Assembly (NCBI RefSeq): GCF_900184255.1
Contig: NZ_LT854640.1
Location: 602,019-666,018, forward strand
Length of the DNA: 64,000 nucleotides
From: Haloimpatiens massiliensis
GTDB taxonomy: Bacteria; Bacillota; Clostridia; Clostridiales; Clostridiaceae
Direction of reading: 5' to 3'
Both the position numbers and the translations under genes were made by a program. A model generated the notes under the pieces. It saw only the letters and a program-made list of their open reading frames with translations. It had not been told where the DNA came from and did not search any database. Shown piece by piece: positions 44,129 through 51,635 of the stretch; the stretch's first letter is position 1, and the number at the start of each line of letters is the position of its first letter.

Positions 44129-44542
44129 ATGATGTATAGTGACAAAGTCTTAGAACATTTTTATGCTCCTAGAAATGTTGGGGTACTGCCTAATGCAGAT
44201 GCTGTAGGAGAATATGGAGACCCAAAGTGTGGGGATGTTATGAAATTTTATTTTATTATAGAGGATAATATAATAAAAGATGTTAAATTTAAAGCTTTTG
44301 GATGTGGTTCTGCTATAGCATCAGCTAGCATAGCTACAGAAATTATAAAGGGTAAAACACTAGAAGATGCTTGGAATATAACTAATAAATCTGTTATTGA
44401 AGCATTAGAGGGGTTACCACCTTCAAAGGTGCATTGCTCAGTGTTGGCAGAACAAACTATACACAAAGCAATAAATAATTATAGGCAATTTAAGGGATTA
44501 GAGCTTTGGCAGGATAAATATAATCATGAAGAAATTCAATAA
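44129..44542 (+). CDS. Fe-S cluster assembly scaffold NifU/IscU, copy 2
   Basis: A second IscU-type scaffold of 137 aa with the same cysteine motifs (DPKCGDVMKFYF, FKAFGCGSAIASAS, KVHCSVLAEQTIHKA). The start is ATG 44129, 9 nt after GAGGAG; an ATG at 44120 is too close. It has its own promoter region and no neighbouring desulfurase, and lacks the acidic/His C-terminal tail of copy 1. It may provide a second scaffold under a different control, or be a recent duplicate. Confidence 0.93.
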   Translation: MMYSDKVLEHFYAPRNVGVLPNADAVGEYGDPKCGDVMKFYFIIEDNIIKDVKFKAFGCGSAIASASIATEIIKGKTLEDAWNITNKSVIEALEGLPPSKVHCSVLAEQTIHKAINNYRQFKGLELWQDKYNHEEIQ

Positions 44543-44547
44543 TAATG

Positions 44548-44576
44548 TTGACATATATTATATTTTTTTTTATAAT
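44548..44576 (+). promoter_or_regulatory. Perfect-consensus housekeeping promoter
   Basis: TTGACA (44548-44553), 17-bp spacer, TATAAT (44571-44576): an exact sigma-A consensus. The start point would be about 44583. The transcript runs into the structured RNA region and the alaS T-box. Confidence 0.88.
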
Positions 44577-44583
44577 TTAATTT

Positions 44584-44868
44584 AACATAATTGTGCGAAA
44601 TTCTCCCATCCTGTATAGGTGAGAGATAGATAGCACTTGCCCATAGACAACATATGTGATAACATATAACAAATTATAGGTTTGCAAAAGTAACTTGTGA
44701 AGTTACAGTACCGTAGATACTACGGGAAGGTTTTTCCTCATAAAAAAGCCATAGCCTTGGAAACTGACAGCCTGTAAAAGAGATTTCCACTTGTGGTTAG
44801 GAAGGATTAAAGGAAGCTCACACCTCTTAGGTGGTGAGTAGTTCACGGCAACTAAAAGAATATATGGC
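44584..44868 (+). ncRNA. Structured non-coding RNA candidate (6S RNA considered)
   Basis: About 285 nt with no credible ORF and many local stems: ATATGT/ACATAT (44652-44666), GTAACTT/AAGTTAC (44690-44706), CCGTAG/CTACGG (44711-44725), and CTCAC-CCT/AGG-GTGAG (44818-44838). GC content is higher than in nearby intergenic DNA. A perfect promoter lies directly upstream. Bacillus subtilis has its 6S RNA in this general neighbourhood (aspS-rarA), so 6S RNA is one reading, but I could not draw the single long 6S rod. It could also be a leader extension of alaS. Confidence 0.5.
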
Positions 44869-44871
44869 AAT

Positions 44872-45061
44872 GATAAGAATGAGTAAGCATTAATTAGGCA
44901 TTTAGAGAGAAAGTGGTTGGTGAAAACTTTTTGCAAGTTATGTTGAAGCTGTCTTTGAGCTGTAACTTTATGAGAGACACAGTATAGTGTACTGTGTAAT
45001 TAGGGTGGTAACGCGGAATGATTTTCGTCCCTTTAGGGTATGAAAGTCATTTTATTTTTTT
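44872..45061 (+). promoter_or_regulatory. Alanine T-box riboswitch of alaS
   Basis: Stem I shows AGAGAG...GTGGTTGGTG (44904-44921) and a likely GCT alanine specifier at 44948-44950. The T-box AGGGTGGTAACGCGG is at 45002-45016; its TGGT pairs with the tRNA end ACCA. A terminator stem follows (AATGATTTTCGTCCC against GGGTATGAAAGTCATT, 45017-45050) and a T-run. Uncharged tRNA-Ala would favour the antiterminator and switch alaS on. Confidence 0.93.
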
Positions 45062-45112
45062 GTATACATTTTTAATAGGTGTATTAAAGAGAGACTATAA
45101 GGAGGGAATAAT

Positions 45113-47746
45113 ATGAATAAAACAGGATTAAATGAAATAAGAGAAGCATATTTGAGCTTTTTTGAAAGTAAAAAGCATTTAAGATTAAAGAGCTTTCCAT
45201 TGGTGCCTCAAAATGATAAAGGGTTATTATTAATAAATGCTGGTATGGCGCCATTGAAACCATATTTTACGGGACTTAAGACTCCTCCAAGTAAAAGGGT
45301 AACTACTTGTCAAAAATGCATAAGAACTGGTGATATTGAGAATGTAGGAAAAACATCAAGACACGCAACTTTCTTTGAGATGCTTGGAAACTTTTCTTTT
45401 GGTGATTATTTTAAAGAGGAGATCATCCCTTGGGCATGGGAATTTGTTACAGAGGTTTTAAAAATATCAAAAGACAAATTATATGTAACCATATATTTGG
45501 ATGATGATGAGGCATATGAAATTTGGAGTACAAAAACGGACATAGATCCTAAAAGGATATTCAGACTAGGAAAAGAAGATAACTTTTGGGAAATAGGACA
45601 AGGACCTTGTGGACCATCATCAGAAATACATTTTGACAGAGGAACTGGAAAAATAGATAATGTTGATGAGTTTGTAAAGGCTTCAGAAGAAGATAGAGTT
45701 GTAGAGTTCTGGAATCTAGTATTTACACAATTTGACAAAGATGAAGAGGGAAATTATAATAGATTAGCCCACCCCAATATTGATACAGGTATGGGACTTG
45801 AAAGAATTGCAACTATAATGCAGGGGGTTGATAATATATTTGAAATAGATACTATGAAGAATATATTAGATAATGTATGTACAGTAGCTAAAGTTGAATA
45901 TGGAAAAGAGCCTCAAAAGGATACTTCTTTAAGAATAATAACTGATCACGTGAGAAGTGTTACGTTTATGATAAGTGATGGTGTTCTTCCATCAAATGAA
46001 GGAAGAGGATATGTATTAAGAAGACTTTTGAGAAGAGCAGCAAGACATGGAAGACTTCTTGGCATAAAGGATATATTCTTATATAAACTTTGTGATATAG
46101 TAATAAAAAATTCATCAGGTGCATACGCTGAGTTAAAAGAAAAAGAAGAATATATAAAGAAAGTAATTAAATTAGAAGAAGAAAGATTTTCTGAAACAAT
46201 AGATTCAGGAATGGATATATTAAAATCTTATATAGAAGAAACAAAAGGAAAAGGTGAAAAAATATTAAGTGGGGATAAAGGATTTAAATTATATGATACC
46301 TATGGATTCCCAGTAGAACTTACAGAGGAAATACTACAGGACGAAGGCATGAAACTGGATTTGGAAGGCTTTACAAAAGAGATGACAGAACAAAGAGAAA
46401 GAGCTAGAAATGCTAGGGAAAAGTCTAATTATATGGGAACAGATGATGGCATAATTAATAAAATTCCATCAGAAATAGAAACAATATTTAATGGTTATAA
46501 TAATATAGAATTAAATTCAAAAGTTAAATTAATAATAAATGGAGAAGAATTTTCAAATAACTTAACTGGAGATGGAATAATAATTACAGAGGAAACTCCT
46601 TTCTATGCAGAAATGGGAGGACAAATAGGAGATAAGGGTGTAATATTTAATTCTAAATTCAATGGTGAAGTAGTGGATTGTAAGAAAAATATATCTGGCA
46701 AGGTAATGCATTTTGTAAAAACTATTTCAGGAGAATTAAATGTTGGCGATGAAGTTACCCTTAAAGTAAATGAGGAATTAAGAAAAAATGTATGCAGAAA
46801 TCATACTGCGACTCATATGCTTCATGAAGCATTAAGAGAGGTATTAGGAGAACATGTTCACCAATCAGGTTCTTATGTAGATGAGGGAAGATTAAGATTT
46901 GACTTTACTCATTTCTCAGCATTGAATGAAGAAGAAATAAATAAAGTAGAAGTTTTAGTTAATAGAAAAATAATGGATGCAGTGACTGTAACTACAGATG
47001 TAATGACCATTGATGAAGCTAAAGCAAAAGGCGCTACAGCATTATTTGATGATAAATATACTGACGAAGTAAGAGTTGTATCTGTAGGAGATTTTAGCAA
47101 AGAACTTTGTGGTGGAACTCATGTATATAATACTGGAGAAATTGGATTATTTAAAATACTATCTGAGACTGGAGTAGCTTCAGGAATAAGAAGAATAGAA
47201 GCACTTACGTCATTTAAAGCTATAGAATTTGTAGAAGAAAAAAATAATTTGATTAAAGAAATTTCTTCAATATTTAAATGTGCAGAGAAAGACATTTTAA
47301 GTAGAATAGAAAATCAAATGACAGAACTTAAGGAAAAAGAAAAAGAATTAAATGCTTTAAAAAGTAAATTAGCAGGTAGTGCCAAAGATGATATAGTAAA
47401 TGAAGCCGTAAATATAAATGGAGTAAAAGTAGCAGTAGGAGTTTTGAAGGATGTAGAGGCTAATGCTTTAAGAGACTTAGCAGAAGAGGTAAAAGCAGCT
47501 CTTGTAGATGGAGTAGTAGTTTTAGGTTCTATAGTAGGTGGAAAGGTACAATTTGTAGCTATGGCATCAAAAAGTGTATTGAATAAAGGTGTACATTGTG
47601 GTAACATAATTAAACAAGTAGCCAAAATAGCTGGAGGCGGTGGTGGAGGAAGACCAGATATGGCACAAGCTGGTGGAAGTCTTCCAAATAAAGCAAAAGA
47701 AGCTATAGATAAAGTAAAAGATATAATAGAAGAATCTGTTAAATAG
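45113..47746 (+). CDS. alaS: Alanine--tRNA ligase
   Basis: The 877-aa enzyme has the class II catalytic N-terminus (FPLVPQNDKGLLLINAGMAPLK, RHATFFEMLGNFSFGDYF), the editing domain with the metal-binding HTATHMLHEALRE (HxxxH) and LCGGTHV, and a C-terminal coiled-coil plus C-Ala domain (GGGGGGRPDMAQAGG). ATG 45113 follows AAGGAGGG. Controlled by the T-box upstream. ireB and ruvX follow, as in Bacillus subtilis. Confidence 0.97.
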   Translation: MNKTGLNEIREAYLSFFESKKHLRLKSFPLVPQNDKGLLLINAGMAPLKPYFTGLKTPPSKRVTTCQKCIRTGDIENVGKTSRHATFFEMLGNFSFGDYFKEEIIPWAWEFVTEVLKISKDKLYVTIYLDDDEAYEIWSTKTDIDPKRIFRLGKEDNFWEIGQGPCGPSSEIHFDRGTGKIDNVDEFVKASEEDRVVEFWNLVFTQFDKDEEGNYNRLAHPNIDTGMGLERIATIMQGVDNIFEIDTMKNILDNVCTVAKVEYGKEPQKDTSLRIITDHVRSVTFMISDGVLPSNEGRGYVLRRLLRRAARHGRLLGIKDIFLYKLCDIVIKNSSGAYAELKEKEEYIKKVIKLEEERFSETIDSGMDILKSYIEETKGKGEKILSGDKGFKLYDTYGFPVELTEEILQDEGMKLDLEGFTKEMTEQRERARNAREKSNYMGTDDGIINKIPSEIETIFNGYNNIELNSKVKLIINGEEFSNNLTGDGIIITEETPFYAEMGGQIGDKGVIFNSKFNGEVVDCKKNISGKVMHFVKTISGELNVGDEVTLKVNEELRKNVCRNHTATHMLHEALREVLGEHVHQSGSYVDEGRLRFDFTHFSALNEEEINKVEVLVNRKIMDAVTVTTDVMTIDEAKAKGATALFDDKYTDEVRVVSVGDFSKELCGGTHVYNTGEIGLFKILSETGVASGIRRIEALTSFKAIEFVEEKNNLIKEISSIFKCAEKDILSRIENQMTELKEKEKELNALKSKLAGSAKDDIVNEAVNINGVKVAVGVLKDVEANALRDLAEEVKAALVDGVVVLGSIVGGKVQFVAMASKSVLNKGVHCGNIIKQVAKIAGGGGGGRPDMAQAGGSLPNKAKEAIDKVKDIIEESVK

Positions 47747-47833
47747 TATACTTTTTGATGGATTTGTTTTATAATAATATTAAATATAAGAATATGAACT
47801 AGTCCTAATGAACCATGAAAATGAGGTGATTAT

Positions 47834-48088
47834 ATGGGAATTAATGAAAAAACTTTACAATTTGATTTCCCTAAAGATAATAAGGAACTGACTAAAAATA
47901 TATTGACAGAAGTATATAAATCATTACTAGAAAAAGGATATAATCCGGTAAATCAATTGGTTGGTTATCTAATATCTGGTGACCCTACTTATATAACCAA
48001 TTATAATGGGGCTAGAGCTCTTATTAGAAAGTTAGAAAGAGATGAGATACTAGAAGAAGTATTAAAAGTTTATCTGGATATAAAATAA
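47834..48088 (+). CDS. IreB-family regulatory phosphoprotein (DUF965)
   Basis: The 84-aa protein matches the IreB/YrzL family: KTLQFDFP near the N-terminus, then GYNPVNQLVGYLISGDPTYITNYNGARALIRKLERDEILEE. IreB is a small phosphoprotein target of the PASTA kinase IreK in Enterococcus, affecting cell-wall stress responses. It lies in the conserved alaS-ireB-ruvX order. ATG 47834 follows ATGAGGTG. Confidence 0.94.
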   Translation: MGINEKTLQFDFPKDNKELTKNILTEVYKSLLEKGYNPVNQLVGYLISGDPTYITNYNGARALIRKLERDEILEEVLKVYLDIK

Positions 48089-48116
48089 AAATGCCTTTTA
48101 AGGCATTTTTATTTTA
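48087..48116 (+). terminator. Terminator between ireB and ruvX
   Basis: AAAAATGCCTT (48087-48097) and AAGGCATTTTT (48100-48110) form an 11-bp stem with TATTTT after it. Confidence 0.9.
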
Positions 48117-48144
48117 ACATTACATATACTAGAGGGAGAATAAA

Positions 48145-48555
48145 ATGCGAATACTAGGTTTAGATATAGGAGATAGAACAATAGGTGTAGCTGTAAGTGA
48201 TCCTTTAGGATGGATAGCTGGGGGAGTGACTACCATAAGAAGAAAAAACGAAGAATATGATTTACAAGAATTGGATAAACTATGTAAAGAATATGAAGTT
48301 GAACTTATAGTAGCAGGATTACCTAAAAATATGAATGGAACACTAGGTCCCCAAAGTGAAAAAGTACTTGAATTTTGTGAAAAAATTAAAGAGAAAATTA
48401 ATTTGCCTATAAAAATGTGGGATGAAAGACTAACTACTGTAGCAGCACACAAGGCTATGATAGAAGGAGATTTATCTCGTGCTAAAAGGAAAAAAATAGT
48501 CGATAAAATAGCTGCTATTTATATTTTACAAGGATATTTGGACAGTATAAGATAA
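48145..48555 (+). CDS. ruvX: Holliday junction resolvase-like protein RuvX (YqgF)
   Basis: The 136-aa RNase H-fold protein has ILGLDIGDRTIGVAVSDPLG with the catalytic Asp, GLPKNMNGTLGPQSE, and MWDERLTTVAAHKAM with Glu/Asp residues. It has been linked to Holliday-junction resolution and to 16S rRNA 5' processing. ATG 48145 follows AGAGGGAG. Confidence 0.94.
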   Translation: MRILGLDIGDRTIGVAVSDPLGWIAGGVTTIRRKNEEYDLQELDKLCKEYEVELIVAGLPKNMNGTLGPQSEKVLEFCEKIKEKINLPIKMWDERLTTVAAHKAMIEGDLSRAKRKKIVDKIAAIYILQGYLDSIR

Positions 48556-48580
48556 ATAAGTGAAGAAAGGATGATTAAAT

Positions 48581-48841
48581 ATGGATAATAACGTAGAAAA
48601 CATAGTATTAAAAGATGAAGAAGGAAAAGATGTAGAATTTAATGTTATAACTAAATTAGATATTGAAAGTGATGAATATGTAATAGTTTCACCGGTAGAT
48701 GACGAGGAAGATGAAGCTATAGCATTAAAAATACAAAAGGATGATCATGGAGAAGAAGTATTAGTTACTATAGATGATGAAGAAGAGTTTAATAGGGTTG
48801 CAGAAGCTTACGAATTGATATTTAGTGAAGATGAAATGTAG
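48581..48841 (+). CDS. DUF1292 family acidic protein (YrzB-like)
   Basis: The 86-aa very acidic protein opens with the ENIVLKDEEGKDVEFNVITK segment and has SDEYVIVSPVDDEEDEAIAL, typical of DUF1292. Position after ruvX equals yrzB in Bacillus subtilis. Function unknown. ATG 48581 follows GAAAGGATG. Confidence 0.92.
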   Translation: MDNNVENIVLKDEEGKDVEFNVITKLDIESDEYVIVSPVDDEEDEAIALKIQKDDHGEEVLVTIDDEEEFNRVAEAYELIFSEDEM

Positions 48842-48859
48842 TATAAAGTCTTATATAAA

Positions 48860-48897
48860 TGATAAATAATATTAATTAATAATATTATCAATTGACA
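48860..48897 (+). promoter_or_regulatory. Fur-box-like dyads and promoter of the Fur-family gene
   Basis: TGATAAATAATATTA (48860-48874) and TAATAATATTATCAA (48877-48891) resemble the GATAAT-type Fur box in opposite orientation and abut the -35 TTGACA (48892-48897). This suggests auto-repression by the gene that follows. Confidence 0.6.
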
Positions 48898-48956
48898 ATA
48901 CCTATTTTACATATTAAACTTATTATAAATAACATTTAATTAAGAGAGGTATTAAG

Positions 48957-49415
48957 ATGGGTGAAATATTTCCTAATTTTATGGAGAAATTAAAAAATGA
49001 TTTGAAAGATAAAGGTTATAAGTTAACTCCTCAAAGAAGGGCTATAGTTTCCACCATTATTGAAAATGAAGGAAAGCATTTAACTGCAGAGGAAATTTAT
49101 GATTTAGTAAAGGAAGGTTGTCCTGAAATTGGTCTTGCCACAGTATATAGAACATTACAATTATTGGAACAATTATCTGTTGTAAGTAAGTTAGAATTAG
49201 ATGATGGTTGTAGTAGATATGAGCTTGTTCATGAAAATGAAAACCATAAACATCATCATTTAATATGTACCAAATGCGGTAAAGTAATAGAGGTTAAGGA
49301 TGATTTACTGGAGGATTTAGAAAGTAAAATAGAGGAAACATATAAGTTTAAAATATATGACCATAGTTTAAAGTTTTATGGTCTGTGTAGGAACTGCATT
49401 AATGATGATAAATAA
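48957..49415 (+). CDS. Fur-family metal-dependent transcriptional repressor
   Basis: The 152-aa protein has the winged-helix GYKLTPQRRAIVSTIIEN, the DNA-reading AEEIYDLVKEGCPEIGLATVYRTLQLLE, the metal site HENENHKHHHLICTKCGKV and a second CRNC zinc pair. Whether it senses iron (Fur), zinc or peroxide (PerR) cannot be fixed from sequence. The start ATG 48957 lies after AGAGAGG. It is followed by RNase J. Confidence 0.93.
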   Translation: MGEIFPNFMEKLKNDLKDKGYKLTPQRRAIVSTIIENEGKHLTAEEIYDLVKEGCPEIGLATVYRTLQLLEQLSVVSKLELDDGCSRYELVHENENHKHHHLICTKCGKVIEVKDDLLEDLESKIEETYKFKIYDHSLKFYGLCRNCINDDK

Positions 49416-49453
49416 ATATTAAAATATAAAATTATGAAAAGGAGGGTAGTACT

Positions 49454-51121
49454 TTGCGAAGAGAAAGTGATAAGATAAAAGTTATCCCCTTAGGGGGAAT
49501 GAATGAAATTGGAAAAAATTTAACAGCAATTGAATACAAAAATGAAATAATTGTAATAGATTGCGGTTTGCAGTTTCCAGATGATGAGATGTTTGGTATT
49601 GATTTAGTTATACCAGATGTTACTTATTTAATAAAAAATAAAGACAAAGTAAAGGGTATATTTTTAACCCACGGTCATGAAGACCACATAGGAGCTCTTC
49701 CATATGTACTTAAACAATTAAATGTGCCGGTATACGGAACTAAGCTTACCATAGCTATAGTAGAAACTAAGTTAAAAGAACATGGATTACTAAGTTCGGT
49801 AGAACTTAGAAGGGTTCAACCTAAGGATGTAGTAAAGCTGGATTTATTATCTATAGAATTTATTAGAACAAGTCATAGTATTCCAGATGCTATAGCTATC
49901 GCTATTCACACGCCAATTGGAATAGTGCTTCATACGGGAGATTTTAAAATAGATTATACTCCTATTGATGGAAGTGTGGCAGATTTAAGTAGATTTGCAG
50001 AATTAGGTAGAAAAGGTGTAATTGCCATGCTAGCAGATAGCACTAATGTGGAAAGACCAGGATATACTATGTCAGAAAGTACTGTAGGTGAAACTTTTAC
50101 AAATATTTTTTCCACAGCAAGGGGAAGAATAATTGTAGCCACATTTGCGTCTAATGTCCATAGAATTCAACAGATAATTTCAGCTTCCTATAAGTATGGA
50201 AGAAAGGTTGCAGTTTCAGGCAGAAGTATGGAGAATATAGTTAATGTAGCTAGCGAATTAGGATATCTAGATTATATAGATGAAACTTTAATAAATATAG
50301 ATGATATAAGGCGATATCCTAATGAAAAGATAACCATAATAACCACTGGCAGTCAGGGAGAACCAATGTCTGCTCTTTCTAGGATGGCTTCTTCTGAGCA
50401 TAGAAAAGTAGAGATTATGAAAGGTGACATGGTAATAATATCAGCAACTCCTATACCAGGAAATGAAAAGTTGGTTTCGAAGGTTATAAATCAATTGTTT
50501 AAAAAAGGTGCGGAAGTAATATATGAAAAATTAGCTGATGTTCATGTATCTGGACACGCATGTCAAGAGGAATTAAAATTGATGCATACTTTAGTAAAAC
50601 CTAAGCATTTTATACCAGCTCATGGTGAATATAGACATTTAAAGCAGCACGCTGAGTTAGCTACTAAACTGGGATTATCAGAGGAAAATATAGTAATAGC
50701 ACAAAATGGTGATGTAGTTGAAGTAACAAAATCAGGAATAAGAAAGAATGGAACAGTAGTGTCAGGACAGGTGTTTGTAGATGGATTAGGTGTAGGGGAT
50801 GTTGGAAATATAGTTTTAAGAGATAGAAAACATCTTTCACAAGATGGTATTTTAACAGTTGTAGTTACTATAGAGAAGGAAACTGGAACTGTAATAGCTG
50901 GTCCAGATATAATATCTCGTGGATTTGTATATGTAAGGGAATCAGAGGATCTAATGGAAGAAGCTAAAAAGATTGTAAGAAATCAATTAAATGAATGCGA
51001 AAAAAATCGCATAACAGAATGGGCTACGATTAAATCTAAAATAAAGGATTCTTTAAGATTATTCTTATATGAAAAGACAAAGAGAAAGCCTATGATACTG
51101 CCTATAATTATGGAAATATAA
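49454..51121 (+). CDS. rnj: Ribonuclease J
   Basis: RNase J is a metallo-beta-lactamase/beta-CASP nuclease with endonuclease and 5'-3' exonuclease activity in mRNA decay and rRNA maturation. The 555-aa protein has VIPLGGMNEIGKNLTAIEY, the metal site LTHGHEDHIGALPY, the beta-CASP segments ADSTNVERPGYT and HVSGHACQEELK, and PAHGEYRHLKQH. TTG 49454 follows AGGAGGG. Confidence 0.96.
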   Translation: MRRESDKIKVIPLGGMNEIGKNLTAIEYKNEIIVIDCGLQFPDDEMFGIDLVIPDVTYLIKNKDKVKGIFLTHGHEDHIGALPYVLKQLNVPVYGTKLTIAIVETKLKEHGLLSSVELRRVQPKDVVKLDLLSIEFIRTSHSIPDAIAIAIHTPIGIVLHTGDFKIDYTPIDGSVADLSRFAELGRKGVIAMLADSTNVERPGYTMSESTVGETFTNIFSTARGRIIVATFASNVHRIQQIISASYKYGRKVAVSGRSMENIVNVASELGYLDYIDETLINIDDIRRYPNEKITIITTGSQGEPMSALSRMASSEHRKVEIMKGDMVIISATPIPGNEKLVSKVINQLFKKGAEVIYEKLADVHVSGHACQEELKLMHTLVKPKHFIPAHGEYRHLKQHAELATKLGLSEENIVIAQNGDVVEVTKSGIRKNGTVVSGQVFVDGLGVGDVGNIVLRDRKHLSQDGILTVVVTIEKETGTVIAGPDIISRGFVYVRESEDLMEEAKKIVRNQLNECEKNRITEWATIKSKIKDSLRLFLYEKTKRKPMILPIIMEI

Positions 51122-51144
51122 AATAAAATTATTTGGGGTGAAAT

Positions 51145-51495
51145 ATGAACATATATGATAAAGCGCATGAATTTGCAAGTTATCTTAAAGATTGTGAAGA
51201 AGTAGTTAAATTTAGAGAAGTTTCAAAAAAAGTTAATGAAAACGAACAAAATAAAAAAATGTTAAACGATTTAAGAAGTATTCAATTCAAAGCATACTCA
51301 GAACAGATAGAAAAAGGAGAAATTTCAAGCGATACAAAGGAGAAATTAGAAGGCTTAGGGGCTGTTATATCTATGAATCCTGCTATAAGTGAATATGTTC
51401 AAGCTGAATACAAATTTGGACTTTTATGGGAAGATATAATGAAAATATTACATGATGCGGTAGGTATAGATATGGATTTTTCTCAAAATAAATAG
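51145..51495 (+). CDS. YlbF/YmcA-family regulator
   Basis: The 116-aa all-helical protein has the YlbF-family pattern: an N-terminal YDKAHEFASYLKDCEEVVKF, a central KMLNDLRSIQFKAYSEQIE helix and SEYVQAEYKFGLLWEDIMKIL. In Bacillus such proteins form an Fe-S-containing complex with YmcA/YaaT that influences RNase Y and development. Whether that complex exists here is unknown. ATG 51145 after TTGGGGTG. Confidence 0.86.
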   Translation: MNIYDKAHEFASYLKDCEEVVKFREVSKKVNENEQNKKMLNDLRSIQFKAYSEQIEKGEISSDTKEKLEGLGAVISMNPAISEYVQAEYKFGLLWEDIMKILHDAVGIDMDFSQNK

Positions 51496-51557
51496 AGATG
51501 TTAGTTGACTTTTTAAGTTGAAAATATTAGAATATAATTTGATGCGTTATACTATGT

Positions 51558-51590
51558 AAAATTGGATACTAAATTGTATCCAATTTTTTA
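51558..51590 (+). terminator. Terminator upstream of typA
   Basis: AAAATTGGATAC (51558-51569) pairs with GTATCCAATTTT (51576-51587), followed by TT. Confidence 0.88.
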
Positions 51591-51635
51591 ATGTTAAAAA
51601 TGGAAAAAAGTTGTAATATATTGGAGGAATTGCTA

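Noticed and set aside
44584..44868. Cobalamin, lysine, glycine, TPP or FMN riboswitch, RNase P or tmRNA
   Set aside because: None of their invariant sequence blocks is present in this region.
44703..44936. 77-aa minus-strand open frame inside the alaS leader
   Set aside because: It lies across the structured RNA and T-box stems, has no convincing ribosome site, and its composition follows the RNA structure.
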